This document shows, in pieces, positions 33,194 to 41,581 of a stretch of 64,000 nt of DNA (its first letter is position 1; every line of letters starts with the position of its first letter). The notes under the pieces are model-generated. The model was not told where the DNA came from, made no database searches, and was given only the letters and a program-made list of their open reading frames with translations. Origin of the DNA: JADGRA01 sp035622755 (GTDB taxonomy: Bacteria; Myxococcota; Myxococcia; Myxococcales; Myxococcaceae). Where the stretch lies: positions 1 through 64,000 of the forward strand of contig DASPUU010000137.1 of NCBI GenBank assembly GCA_035622755.1. Reading direction: 5' to 3'. Both the position numbers and the translations under genes were made by a program.

Positions 33194-35415
33194 CGGGCGA
33201 GCACCTGGAAGAGGGCGTAGCCCACGCCGACCAGCAGCCCGACCGCCATCACCGCGGCGTAGGCCTGGGCGTCGCCGGTCTGGAGGTAGCGCAGGATGGA
33301 GCCGATCCGCGCGGTGACCCAGGCCGTGCCGCGGACGGCCAGGGTGTCGATGATGAACTCGTCCACCACCCGGAACAGCCCGATGGCCAGCCACTTGATG
33401 GGCCGGTAGATGAAGGCGTCGTAGAGCTCGTCGACGTAGAACTTGTTGACGGTGAAGGAGCGGATCCCGGCGAGGAGCGCCGGCACGGGCCGGCCGGCCC
33501 GGGCCGGGAAGACGCGCTTGTAGAGGACCAGCGCCGCCGCGCCCCCCACCAGCGCCACCAGCCAGCCGAAGACGTAGAGCAGGACGGTGACCGGGGTGGA
33601 GGAGGCCGGAACCTCGTGCAGGCTCTCCGCCTCCCTGGCCACGCCGGCGGGGAGGTCGAAGACCGGCTTGAGGAACTCCTCCATCACCGTCACCGGCGGT
33701 CCGCCGGGGCGCTGGATGACCCCGGGGATGCCGTGGGTGACGAGGATCACCGACAGGGCGGCGAGGATGACCAGCGGGGCGACCATCACCCAGCCGCTCT
33801 CGTGGGCGTGGGGGACCTTGGCCTGCTTGGAGCGCTCGCCGGTGAAGGCGAGGAGGTAGAGGCGGCTCATGTAAAAGGCGGTGGCCACCGCCCCGACCAT
33901 CCCGATGGCGTAGACCCAGGGGCCGACCCAGGGGGCTCCGGCGATGCGCGCGTGCAGCGCTCCGTCGAGGATGTCGTCCTTGGAGAAGAAGCCGCTCAGC
34001 GGGACGATGCCGGTGATGGTCAGGGTGGCGATGCCGAAGCAGGCCGTCGTCCAGGGCATCTCCTTGCGCAGGCCGCCCAGCCGCTTGATGTCCAGCTCGT
34101 CGGCATTGCCGTGCATCACGCTGCCGGCGCTGAGGAAGAGGCAGCCCTTGAAGCAGGCGTGGGTGACCAGGTGGAGGATGGCTGCCCAGAAGATGCCCAC
34201 CCCCACCCCGAGGAACATGTACCCCAGCTGGCTGATGGTCGAGTAGGCCAGGATCTTCTTCATGTCGTCCTGGGCGAAGGCGATGAGGGCGGCGAAGAGC
34301 GCGGTGACCGCTCCCACCACGGCCACGGTGGCCATCGCCGCCGGGCAGAGAACGAGCAGGGGGCTCATCCGGCAGAGGAGGTAGACGCCGGCGGTGACCA
34401 TGGTCGCCGCGTGGATGAGGGCGGAGACCGGGGTCGGGCCGGCCATGGCGTCCGGGAGCCAGACGTAGAGGGGGAGCTGGGCGCTCTTCCCGGTCGCTCC
34501 GAGGAGGAGGAGGAAGAAGATGACGGTCAGGGTCCCGCCGTAGGTGTACCCGGCCAGGGGCCCGGAGGGGATGTTCGCCTCGAGCAGGTTCTTGTTGGCG
34601 GTCACCGCCGAGGGCGGGAGGACGCGGGCGAACTCCTCCAGCACCTGGAAGTTGAGCGGCCCGGGGTCGGAGACGGCCCGGGTCCAGATGGCCTTGCGCT
34701 GCTGCCAGGCGGTCACCGGGGTGGAGTTGGCCGGCGACTGGGCGTAGGCGGTGACGGTGAGGACGATGAGCATCATCGCCATCAGGAAGGCGAAGTCGCC
34801 CACCCGGTTGGCGACGAAGGCCTTGCGCCCCGCCCAGGCCTTGGCCTCGTCGGTGTAGTAGTAGCCGACGAGCAGGTAGCTGCACAGGCCGACGCCCTCC
34901 CAGCCCACGAAGAGGAGGACCAGGTTGTCGGCCAGCACCAGCGTCAGCATCATGGCCATGAAGAGGTTGAGGTAGGCGAAGAAGCGCCAGTACCCCTCGT
35001 CGTGCTCCATGTAGCCGGTGCTGTAGAGGTGGATGAGGAACCCCACTCCGGTGACCACCATGAGCATGGTGGCGGAGAGGTGGTCCACGAGCAGGCCGAA
35101 GTGGGCGGTGAAGCCCCCGGCCGAGAACCAGGTGCCCCAGTCCCCGGCCAGCGCGAAGCGGATGGCCGTGCCGCTGGCCGGGGAGAGGGCGAAGACGCTC
35201 GGGTCGGCGGCCACCGCCTGGAAGACGAACACCGAGAGGACGAAGCTCCCCAGCACCGTGGCGCAGGCGAGGAGATTGACGTAGGTGCGCCCCAGCGCCT
35301 TGCCGAGCACGCCGCACACCAGCGCCCCCAGGGCGGGCAGGGCGATGATCAGCCAGAGCGACGCGGAGAGCGCCCTCGGGTCGGCCCACGCCTTGGTCAG
35401 CCAGGAGGTGTCCAT
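33190..35415 (-). CDS. nuoL: NADH-quinone oxidoreductase subunit L
   Basis: 741 residues from ATG 35415. It is the distal and largest antiporter-like subunit of complex I, ending in the long lateral helix that runs along the membrane arm. Diagnostic segments are FVGWEGVGLCSYLLVGYYYTD, KSAQLPLYVWLPDAMAGPTPVSALIHAATMVTAGVYLL and the DDMKKILAYSTISQLGYMFLG block. It overlaps nuoM by four bases. It lies 16 bp after nuoK. Confidence 0.97.
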   Translation of the reverse strand: MDTSWLTKAWADPRALSASLWLIIALPALGALVCGVLGKALGRTYVNLLACATVLGSFVLSVFVFQAVAADPSVFALSPASGTAIRFALAGDWGTWFSAGGFTAHFGLLVDHLSATMLMVVTGVGFLIHLYSTGYMEHDEGYWRFFAYLNLFMAMMLTLVLADNLVLLFVGWEGVGLCSYLLVGYYYTDEAKAWAGRKAFVANRVGDFAFLMAMMLIVLTVTAYAQSPANSTPVTAWQQRKAIWTRAVSDPGPLNFQVLEEFARVLPPSAVTANKNLLEANIPSGPLAGYTYGGTLTVIFFLLLLGATGKSAQLPLYVWLPDAMAGPTPVSALIHAATMVTAGVYLLCRMSPLLVLCPAAMATVAVVGAVTALFAALIAFAQDDMKKILAYSTISQLGYMFLGVGVGIFWAAILHLVTHACFKGCLFLSAGSVMHGNADELDIKRLGGLRKEMPWTTACFGIATLTITGIVPLSGFFSKDDILDGALHARIAGAPWVGPWVYAIGMVGAVATAFYMSRLYLLAFTGERSKQAKVPHAHESGWVMVAPLVILAALSVILVTHGIPGVIQRPGGPPVTVMEEFLKPVFDLPAGVAREAESLHEVPASSTPVTVLLYVFGWLVALVGGAAALVLYKRVFPARAGRPVPALLAGIRSFTVNKFYVDELYDAFIYRPIKWLAIGLFRVVDEFIIDTLAVRGTAWVTARIGSILRYLQTGDAQAYAAVMAVGLLVGVGYALFQVLAR

Positions 35416-35431
35416 GTGGTCGCCGGGGGCC

Positions 35432-35752
35432 TCAGTACTTCATGGTCCGGATGTCCTCCACGTTCACCGTTCCGCGGTTGCGGAAGACGGCGATGACGAT
35501 GGCCAGCCCGATGGCCGCCTCGGCCGCGGCCACGGCGATGACGAAGAGGGCGGCCAGGTGCCCGGTCAGGTCGAGCCGGTCCCGGGCGAAGGCGAGGAAG
35601 GTGAGGTTGGCGGCGTTGAGCATGAGCTCGATGCTCATGAAGACCACCAGCGCGTTCCGCCGGACGAGCACCCCGAGCATGCCCATGCAGAAGAGCAGCG
35701 CCGCCACGAGCAGGTAGTTCTGGATGGCGACCTGGCTGGCGGGGAGGCTCAT
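35432..35752 (-). CDS. nuoK: NADH-quinone oxidoreductase subunit K
   Basis: 106 residues from ATG 35752, with an AGGA site formed partly by the nuoJ stop region. It has three membrane spans. The two conserved channel glutamates are in MSIELMLNAANLTFLAF and in the third helix with AAAEAAIGLAIVIAVFR. It is part of the E-channel linking the quinone site to the proton pumps. Length and sequence are standard for NuoK. Confidence 0.97.
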   Translation of the reverse strand: MSLPASQVAIQNYLLVAALLFCMGMLGVLVRRNALVVFMSIELMLNAANLTFLAFARDRLDLTGHLAALFVIAVAAAEAAIGLAIVIAVFRNRGTVNVEDIRTMKY

Positions 35753-35765
35753 GGGCGAAGGGTTC

Positions 35766-36281
35766 CTAGATGCGGGGCTTGGCCACCACCACCGCGCCGA
35801 CCATGGCCACCAGCAGCAGGAGGGACACGGCCTCGAAGGGGAAGATCCACCGGGTGTAGAGCAGCCCTCCCACCGCCTCCAGCGTGCCGAACCGCGCGGC
35901 CTCGGCCGGCTTGCCGACGACCCCGGCGGCCTGCCAGCGCGACAGGGCGGCCACCAGCACCACCAGGAGCCCGGCGGCGGACAGGGCGCCGACCACGCGG
36001 TGGAGGCTGACCCGCCGCACCGGCTCGCCCAGGTCGGTGAGCGAGAGGAGCATGATCACGAAGAGGAAGAGCACCATGATCGCCCCGGCGTAGACCAGGA
36101 CTTGGAGCACGGCGATGGTGTGGGCCAGGAGCAGCACGTAGAGGCCGGCGAGGAAGAAGAAGGTCGCCACCAGCGACATGGCCGAGTTGATCGGGTTCCG
36201 CGCGGCGATGACCAGCGCGGCCGAGACCAGGGTGGCCGCGGCGAGCAGGTAGAAGACCACCTCCTGGGCGCTGAAGCTCAC
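35766..36281 (-). CDS. nuoJ: NADH-quinone oxidoreductase subunit J
   Basis: 171 residues from GTG 36281, overlapping the nuoF stop as GTGA. It has five spans; the conserved third helix region AVLQVLVYAGAIMVLFLFVIMLL contains the pi-bulge Tyr-Ala-Gly that moves during turnover. It follows nuoF directly, so nuoG, nuoH and nuoI, which usually sit between them, must be elsewhere in the genome. Confidence 0.95.
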   Translation of the reverse strand: MSFSAQEVVFYLLAAATLVSAALVIAARNPINSAMSLVATFFFLAGLYVLLLAHTIAVLQVLVYAGAIMVLFLFVIMLLSLTDLGEPVRRVSLHRVVGALSAAGLLVVLVAALSRWQAAGVVGKPAEAARFGTLEAVGGLLYTRWIFPFEAVSLLLLVAMVGAVVVAKPRI

Positions 36282-37612
36282 GCGGGCAGCGCTCCGTAGT
36301 GGCCCCAGGGCCGGTCGCCGAAGGGGCACCGGTGCTGGAAGACGTGCGCCTCGAACTCGCCCCGGAAGCGCGACACGAAGCTGTGGATGGGCAGGGCGAT
36401 GGAATCCCCCAGCGCGCAGATGGTGTTCCCCAGCCCGATGGGAGGGAAGGGGGCGATGCTGTGCGCCACGTGGAGGAGGATGTCCAGGTCTTCCGGCTCC
36501 CCGCGGCCCTCCTCGATCTTGCGCAGGATCCGCGCCGCCCACGGCCCCCCCTCGCGGCAGGGGGTGCACTGGCCGCAGGATTCCTCGGCGTAGAAGCGCG
36601 TCACCCGCCACAGGCAGCGGACCATGCAGGTGGCGTCGTCCATGACGATGACCCCGCCGGACCCGGCCATGTTGTCCACCTTCTTCAGCGCCTCGAACTC
36701 CAGCTCCACGTCGAGCTCGTGGGCGGCCAGGACCGGAGCGCTCGAGCCGCCGGGGATGACCGCCTTCACCCGCCGCCCGGCCGGCATGCCCTGGCCGTAG
36801 CGCTCGTCCTCGATCAGCTGGCGCACGGTGGTGCGCATGGAGATCTCGAACACGCCCGGCCGCCGGACCGAACCGGAGAGACAGATGAGCTTCGTCCCCC
36901 CCGACTTCTCGGTGCCGAGCCGGGCGTACCACTCCCCGCCGTGCTCGATGATGTGGGGGACGGAGGAGATGGTCTCCACGTTGTTGACCACCGTCGGGCA
37001 TCCGAAGAGCCCGACCACCGCCGGGAAGGGAGGCTTGAGCCGAGGCCAGCCCTTCTTCCCCTCCAGGGACTCGAGCATCCCCGTCTCCTCGCCGCAGATG
37101 TAGGCCCCGGCGCCGCGGACGACGTAGACGTCGAGGGCGAAGGGGCGCCCGAGGACGCTCTTGCCCAGGATGCCCGCCCGGTAGGCCTCCTCGACGGCCC
37201 GCTCCAGCCGCTCCACCTGGAACTTGAACTCGCCCCGCGCGTAGACGTAGGCCGTGTGCGCGCCCAGCGCCCAGCAGGTGATGGCGATGCCCTCGATGAG
37301 CATGTGCGGGTCATGCTCGAGGATGTACCGGTCCTTGAACGTCCCCGGCTCCGACTCGTCGGCGTTCACCGCCAGGTACCTCGGCCTGGGGTTGTCCTTG
37401 GGGACGAAGCTCCACTTCATCCCGGTGGGGAACCCGGCGCCCCCCCGCCCCCGGAGGTTGCTCCGCTTGACCTCCTCGGTGACCTGGTCCGGGGCCATCC
37501 CCAGCGCCTTCTCCAGCGACTTGTAGCCGCCCGAGTCCTGGTAGGCGCGCAGCGTCCAGGACTCGGGCTTGCCCCAGTTCCGGGTGATGACCTTTTCGGC
37601 GGCCGGAAGCAT
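36278..37612 (-). CDS. nuoF: NADH-quinone oxidoreductase subunit F (NADH-binding)
   Basis: 444 residues from ATG 37612, with a strong GGGAGGGAAGG site upstream. It binds NADH and FMN and carries cluster N3. The FMN/NADH Gly-rich segment is LRGRGGAGFPTGMKW (53-67), with AVNADESEPGTFKDR and GAGAYICGEETGML blocks. The 4Fe-4S ligands are C346, C349, C352 and C399 (CGQCTPC and TICALGD). All catalytic elements are present. It lies 29 bp after nuoE and overlaps nuoJ. Confidence 0.97.
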   Translation of the reverse strand: MLPAAEKVITRNWGKPESWTLRAYQDSGGYKSLEKALGMAPDQVTEEVKRSNLRGRGGAGFPTGMKWSFVPKDNPRPRYLAVNADESEPGTFKDRYILEHDPHMLIEGIAITCWALGAHTAYVYARGEFKFQVERLERAVEEAYRAGILGKSVLGRPFALDVYVVRGAGAYICGEETGMLESLEGKKGWPRLKPPFPAVVGLFGCPTVVNNVETISSVPHIIEHGGEWYARLGTEKSGGTKLICLSGSVRRPGVFEISMRTTVRQLIEDERYGQGMPAGRRVKAVIPGGSSAPVLAAHELDVELEFEALKKVDNMAGSGGVIVMDDATCMVRCLWRVTRFYAEESCGQCTPCREGGPWAARILRKIEEGRGEPEDLDILLHVAHSIAPFPPIGLGNTICALGDSIALPIHSFVSRFRGEFEAHVFQHRCPFGDRPWGHYGALPA

Positions 37613-37641
37613 GGGGTTCGGGTCCTTCCCTCCCTGGAACT

Positions 37642-38130
37642 TCAGGACAGCTGGTCGAAGATGGCATCCACCCGGCCGCGGGTGAGGTTCTCGTGGTGGA
37701 CCTCGTCCACCTGGAGGCAGGGAGCCGTGCCGCACGAGGCCAGGCACTCCGTCTCGCGGAGCGTCCACCGCTCGTTGGACGTTCCGGATTTCAGGCCCAG
37801 GCGGTTCTCCAGGTGGACGAGCAGCTCCTCCGCCCCCCGCAGCGAGCAGGAGAGGTTGGTGCACACGTCCACCACGTGCTTGCCCGGCTTGGTGGTGTGG
37901 AACATCACGTAGAAGGTGGCCACCTCGTAGGCCCGCTCCGGGGACACCCCCAGGGCGCGGGCGACGAGCACCATCCCGTCCGGGGGGAGCCAGCCCTTGA
38001 TGTCCTGGAGGAGGCGCAGCGCGGGCAGCATCGCCGCGCCTTTGCGGTCCGGCGGGTAGTGCGCGAGAATCTCCGATAGCTTCGCGTCGAAGACGCGCTG
38101 CTCCTCGGCCGAGAAGAAGGGCGACCCCAT
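37642..38130 (-). CDS. nuoE: NADH-quinone oxidoreductase subunit E
   Basis: 162 residues from ATG 38130. It is a thioredoxin-like 2Fe-2S protein carrying cluster N1a. The four ligands are C90 and C95 (CTNLSC) and C129 and C133 (CLASC), with the usual C-x4-C-x33-C-x3-C spacing. It is the first gene of the nuo unit, diverging from the PilZ-receiver gene with a gap of about 55 bp that must hold both promoters. No clear promoter boxes stand out there. Confidence 0.95.
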   Translation of the reverse strand: MGSPFFSAEEQRVFDAKLSEILAHYPPDRKGAAMLPALRLLQDIKGWLPPDGMVLVARALGVSPERAYEVATFYVMFHTTKPGKHVVDVCTNLSCSLRGAEELLVHLENRLGLKSGTSNERWTLRETECLASCGTAPCLQVDEVHHENLTRGRVDAIFDQLS

Positions 38131-38185
38131 CGGGGCGGCTTCGTAGGGGCTTTCGAGGGTCCCTGTCAACGATGTGGACGTGAGC

Positions 38186-38923
38186 ATGGAGGACGACGAG
38201 AAGCGCGGTGACCCGCGTCTGCCATTCGTCCTGCGCGTCCATTTTCGCGATCGCGCCGAGGCGCTGAGCGCCACCGAGAATCTCTCGCGCGGCGGGCTGT
38301 TCGTGCAGACCCGGGCGGCGCTCGGCCCCGGCGACCCGGTGGCGCTGGCCGTCTCCTTCCCCGGGCTGCTCGAGCCCGTTCCCCTCCAGGGCGAGGTGGT
38401 CTGGGTGCGCGTTCCCCGCCCGGACGCGGTGGGGGGCTTGGGCATCCGGGTGGCGGATCCGGCGGCCCGCGCGCGCCTCCAGGCGGTGCTCGCCGAGGGC
38501 GCTCCCCCGCGGCCGGCCGCGTCACCGGCCGGCTACCGGGTGCTCCTGGTGGAGGACAATCCCCATGTCCTGGAGATGGTCAGCTATGTCCTGAAGAAGC
38601 TGGCCAACCAGGAACTCGGGGGCCGGGTGCCCCTGGAGGTCCACTTCGCCCAGGACGGACACGGGGCGCTGGTCCAGCTGGAGCGCCTCCGGTTCGACCT
38701 GGTGGTCACCGACCTCTACATGCCTGTGCTGGATGGATTCCAGCTTCTGCAGCGGATGAAATCCGATCCGCGCACCCGGGCCATTCCCGTGGTAGCCATC
38801 AGCGGGGGTGGGACGGAGGCGCAGGTGCGCGCCACCGACTTCGGGGTGGACGTGTACCTGGGCAAGCCGCTGAAGTTCGTCCAGGTCCTGGAGACGGTGA
38901 AGCAGTTGCTGCGAATCAGCTAA
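38186..38923 (+). CDS. PilZ-receiver fusion response regulator
   Basis: 245 residues from ATG 38186; a GTG at 38174 is an in-frame alternative. Residues 1-108 are a PilZ-like domain of the myxobacterial type (RLPFVLRVHFRDR, ENLSRGGLFVQT, GEVVWVRV). The strict c-di-GMP RxxxR motif is only partly matched by RGDPR, so nucleotide binding is uncertain. Residues 118-245 are a CheY-type receiver with acidic pair E123-D124, phospho-acceptor D176 in VTDLYMP, Ser206 and Lys227 in LGKPL, so it should be phosphorylatable. There is no output domain other than PilZ. It lies 25 bp before the kinase-like gene, probably in one operon. Confidence 0.88.
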   Translation: MEDDEKRGDPRLPFVLRVHFRDRAEALSATENLSRGGLFVQTRAALGPGDPVALAVSFPGLLEPVPLQGEVVWVRVPRPDAVGGLGIRVADPAARARLQAVLAEGAPPRPAASPAGYRVLLVEDNPHVLEMVSYVLKKLANQELGGRVPLEVHFAQDGHGALVQLERLRFDLVVTDLYMPVLDGFQLLQRMKSDPRTRAIPVVAISGGGTEAQVRATDFGVDVYLGKPLKFVQVLETVKQLLRIS

Positions 38924-38948
38924 CATCCGACGAGTTTTGAGGAACGCC

Positions 38949-40319
38949 ATGAACACGCAGAGGGCGCCCATCACCCGCGACACGGTGAGCGGAGAGGCGT
39001 TGTTCATTCTCAAGAATCTCCGGGAGAACAGCCGGCTCGGGCGCTCGAACAAGCTGGCCGACGTCAAGACGGCCCTCGAGCCCGCCGTCTCCCTGGAGTT
39101 CGACGCGTACTTCTTCTTCCTCCGGAAGTTCCACTACATCGCCATGGATCGCGAGGCCCAGCTGCGGCTGACCGACACCGGCGAGCGGGTGGTGGAGGGC
39201 AACGAGCTGGACCGCTTCAGCGGTGAGGTGGGGGAGTTCTTTTCCGAGCAGCTGGGCTCGTCCGATGAGCCGATCGGGCCCTCGTACCCCGTCGTCGAGG
39301 TGGAGCCGGTGGTCTCCATCTCGGAGCACGTCACCTTGGAGAGCTCAGTGTCCCAGCCCCCTCCCTCCTCGAGCACCCCCGCTCCGCGCCCCGCTCCGCG
39401 TCGGGCCTCCACCGCGGTCGACGGGCTCCAGGCCGTGGACGGGCGCCCCTCCGCCGCCCCGAGCAAGGCGGGCGACGGCGACCTGCGCTACACCAAGTTC
39501 GACGCCATCGGCTCCGGCCCGCTGGGGACGGTCTACAAGGGCCGGCAGAACAGCCTGGGGACGGAGGTGTCGATCAAGGAGCTGAAGGACATCTTCGGCT
39601 ACTTCTCCTTCCTGCAGCGCTCGGACGTGGTGAAGCGGCTCAAGACCGAGCTCTGCGCCCAGGCCCAGGTCCGCCACCCCGGGGTGGTGACCATCCTCGA
39701 CCAGAACACCGACGTCGGCCGCCCCTACGTGGTGATGGAGCTCCTGCGCGGCAACCTGCGCGAGCGCCTGGACCAGTCGGCCGGCAAGGGCCTCCCGGTG
39801 GCCCAGGCGATGCGGACCTTCCTCCAGCTCGCCTACGGGCTCCGCGCCGCGCATGCCCAGGGCCTCACCCACCAGAACATCAAGCCGGAGAACGTCCTCT
39901 TTGACGGCTACGGGAACGCCAAGCTCGGCGACTTCGGCCTGAGCCGGGTCATCGAGATCGAGTCCGGCAAGGGCATGCCCCAGGTCTACGTGGGGACGGG
40001 CTCGCTCAGCTACCTGGCCCCGGAGCTGATCGTGAAGGCCAAGGATGCCGGGGCGGCGGCGGACGTGTACGGGCTGGGCATCCTCCTCTACGAGATGCTC
40101 ACCGGCGGCATCCCCGGCCGGCGCTCGCCGCTCCCCTCCGAGGTGCGCAGCGAGGCGCCGAGCAAGCTCGACCCCATCTTCGACAAGATGACCCACGACC
40201 GGCGAGAGGCCCGCTACCCGGACTTCGACGCCATGCTCGAGGAGTTCTACGGCGCCTTCAGCGACGGGGAGTACCTCGGGCGCGGCGACCTGGTCCTCTC
40301 CTCCGAGCCGCTGCGCTGA
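38949..40319 (+). CDS. Ser/Thr protein kinase-like protein with HRD changed to HQN (pseudokinase)
   Basis: 456 residues from ATG 38949, with an AGGAA site upstream. Residues 1-100 are a small helical, winged-helix-like domain (GEALFILKNLRENSRLGRSN, LRLTDTGERVVEG). Residues 105-178 are a Pro/Ser linker and 180-456 a protein kinase fold. The Gly loop IGSGPLGTVYKG, Lys210, DFG (328-330) and LAPEL are kept. The catalytic loop reads H308-Q-N310-IKPEN, so the proton-accepting Asp is Asn. Such kinases are usually inactive or nearly so and act as scaffolds. There is no membrane span, so it is cytoplasmic. It is followed by a gene overlapping its stop codon as CTGA. Confidence 0.88.
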   Translation: MNTQRAPITRDTVSGEALFILKNLRENSRLGRSNKLADVKTALEPAVSLEFDAYFFFLRKFHYIAMDREAQLRLTDTGERVVEGNELDRFSGEVGEFFSEQLGSSDEPIGPSYPVVEVEPVVSISEHVTLESSVSQPPPSSSTPAPRPAPRRASTAVDGLQAVDGRPSAAPSKAGDGDLRYTKFDAIGSGPLGTVYKGRQNSLGTEVSIKELKDIFGYFSFLQRSDVVKRLKTELCAQAQVRHPGVVTILDQNTDVGRPYVVMELLRGNLRERLDQSAGKGLPVAQAMRTFLQLAYGLRAAHAQGLTHQNIKPENVLFDGYGNAKLGDFGLSRVIEIESGKGMPQVYVGTGSLSYLAPELIVKAKDAGAAADVYGLGILLYEMLTGGIPGRRSPLPSEVRSEAPSKLDPIFDKMTHDRREARYPDFDAMLEEFYGAFSDGEYLGRGDLVLSSEPLR

Positions 40320-40861
40320 CCGACCCGGAGGAGGCCGTCCGCTCCGGGCTGGCCCGCTTTCACCTCGGGGAGTTCCACGGGGCGCACGAGGCCTGGGAGG
40401 ACGGATGGCGAGCCGCCTCCGGTCCGGAGCGTGACCTTCTCCAGTCGCTGGTCCAGCTCGCCGCCGCTTTCCACCAGTGGAGCCGGCCCAAGCCTGGCGG
40501 CGCGGCGCGGCTCCTCGCCCGGGCCCGGGTCCGGCTCGCCACCCTGCCGAGCGCGCTCCTCGGCATCGACGTCGCCGAGCTCGAGCTGCGGCTCGCCGGC
40601 TGGGGAGAGGCGGCGGCGCGCGGCGACCCGGTTCCCGCCTCGCCGCGCGTGCCGGACGGGACCTCGGGGCCGCTGCCCGATTCGGCCCGGCGCGCGCGCT
40701 GCCCGTACTGCGGCGAGTGGGTGGAGGTGCAGGTCGAGCCCGTGGGCGCAGCCGAGGAGCGCTACGTCGAGGACTGCCCGGTGTGCTGCCGGCCCTGGAC
40801 GGTGCGGGTGAGCCGCGACGGCGCCCGGGTCGGCGTGGCGCTCGGCCGGGAGGACGACTGA
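40316..40861 (+). CDS. DUF309-CPXCG fusion protein, probable CTG start
   Basis: About 181 residues. The frame has no ATG, GTG or TTG before residue 112, yet protein-like sequence begins at once after the kinase stop. The CTG at 40316, overlapping the TGA as CTGA, is the best start. Residues 10-90 match the DUF309 pattern (ARFHLGEFHGAHEAWEDGW, LLQSLVQLAAAFHQW, the ARVRLATLPS helix). The last 60 residues are a Cys-rich CPXCG zinc-ribbon-like domain (CPYCGEWVEV and EDCPVCCRPWTVRV). Both families are of unknown function and are normally separate. Coupling to the pseudokinase suggests a shared role. A -1 frameshift fusing it to the kinase is an alternative. Confidence 0.7.
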   Translation: MTDPEEAVRSGLARFHLGEFHGAHEAWEDGWRAASGPERDLLQSLVQLAAAFHQWSRPKPGGAARLLARARVRLATLPSALLGIDVAELELRLAGWGEAAARGDPVPASPRVPDGTSGPLPDSARRARCPYCGEWVEVQVEPVGAAEERYVEDCPVCCRPWTVRVSRDGARVGVALGREDD

Positions 40862-41070
40862 GCGCCCCCCCGGGGGCCGGTCGCACGGGAGAGCCCACCC
40901 CGGAGCCGCTCGCCGGAGGCGGCGGGCCCTGCGAGCTCACGACGGATCACGGGAGATTTCGGCCAGTTGAGCCGGGAGGAACCGGCCCAGGGCCGTCGGC
41001 CGGGGCAGGAGGGCGCGCCGGCACCGGCCCGGCAATGAACGGCCCCGAAAGGCGTAGTGCACAGTCAGAC

Positions 41071-41571
41071 ATGCTGCGCACCGCTGCCCTTTCCGTTCTC
41101 CTTTTGGCCGCTCTCTCCCCGGGCGCCGCCCGGGCCCTCGACGTCAGCGCCGACTGCACCATCGACGCCAAGCCGGGCGACGTGGTGGCCAAGGGCCGGG
41201 ACGTGGTGGTCGACGCCAACAAGCGCGTCAACGACGTGGTGGCCGTCGACGGCAACGTCACCCTCCGCAAGGGCGTCCACGCCAAGAGCGTCATCGCGGT
41301 GAACGGCTCGGTCACCCTCGAGGCCGGGGCCAAGGTGACCGGCAGCGCCATCTCGTTCGGCGGGAAGGTCAAGGTCGCCCCCGACGCCAAGGTCGAGGGG
41401 AGCCGGCTCGAGCTCGGCGACGGCATCCACATCAAGAACGAGGACGGCAAGGACGTCTCGCTCGACTTCTCCATCGGCGGCGAAGGTCTGGGTCAGCTGC
41501 TGGCCGGGAAGATCAGCGGCGCGGCACGCAACTGCCGCATCGTGGAGCAGCCGGACGGCGGCACGAGGTAG
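41071..41571 (+). CDS. Secreted protein with bactofilin-like beta-helical repeats
   Basis: 166 residues from ATG 41071, which gives a clean signal peptide ending ARA (about residue 22); an ATG at 41035 would add 12 charged residues before it. The body consists of short repeating strands of the form VxVxGNVTLRKGVHAKSV and NGSVTLEAGAKVTGSAIS-type turns, typical of a polymer-forming or beta-helix protein. The last 30 residues are less regular and end with a lone Cys. No enzyme motif is visible. The 209-bp region before it is GC-rich and holds nothing I can name. Confidence 0.72.
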   Translation: MLRTAALSVLLLAALSPGAARALDVSADCTIDAKPGDVVAKGRDVVVDANKRVNDVVAVDGNVTLRKGVHAKSVIAVNGSVTLEAGAKVTGSAISFGGKVKVAPDAKVEGSRLELGDGIHIKNEDGKDVSLDFSIGGEGLGQLLAGKISGAARNCRIVEQPDGGTR

Positions 41572-41581
41572 CCGCGTCGGC

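Noticed and set aside
38937..38951. TTG 38937 as start of the pseudokinase
   Set aside because: ATG 38949 has an AGGAA ribosome site at the right distance; the TTG overlaps that site.
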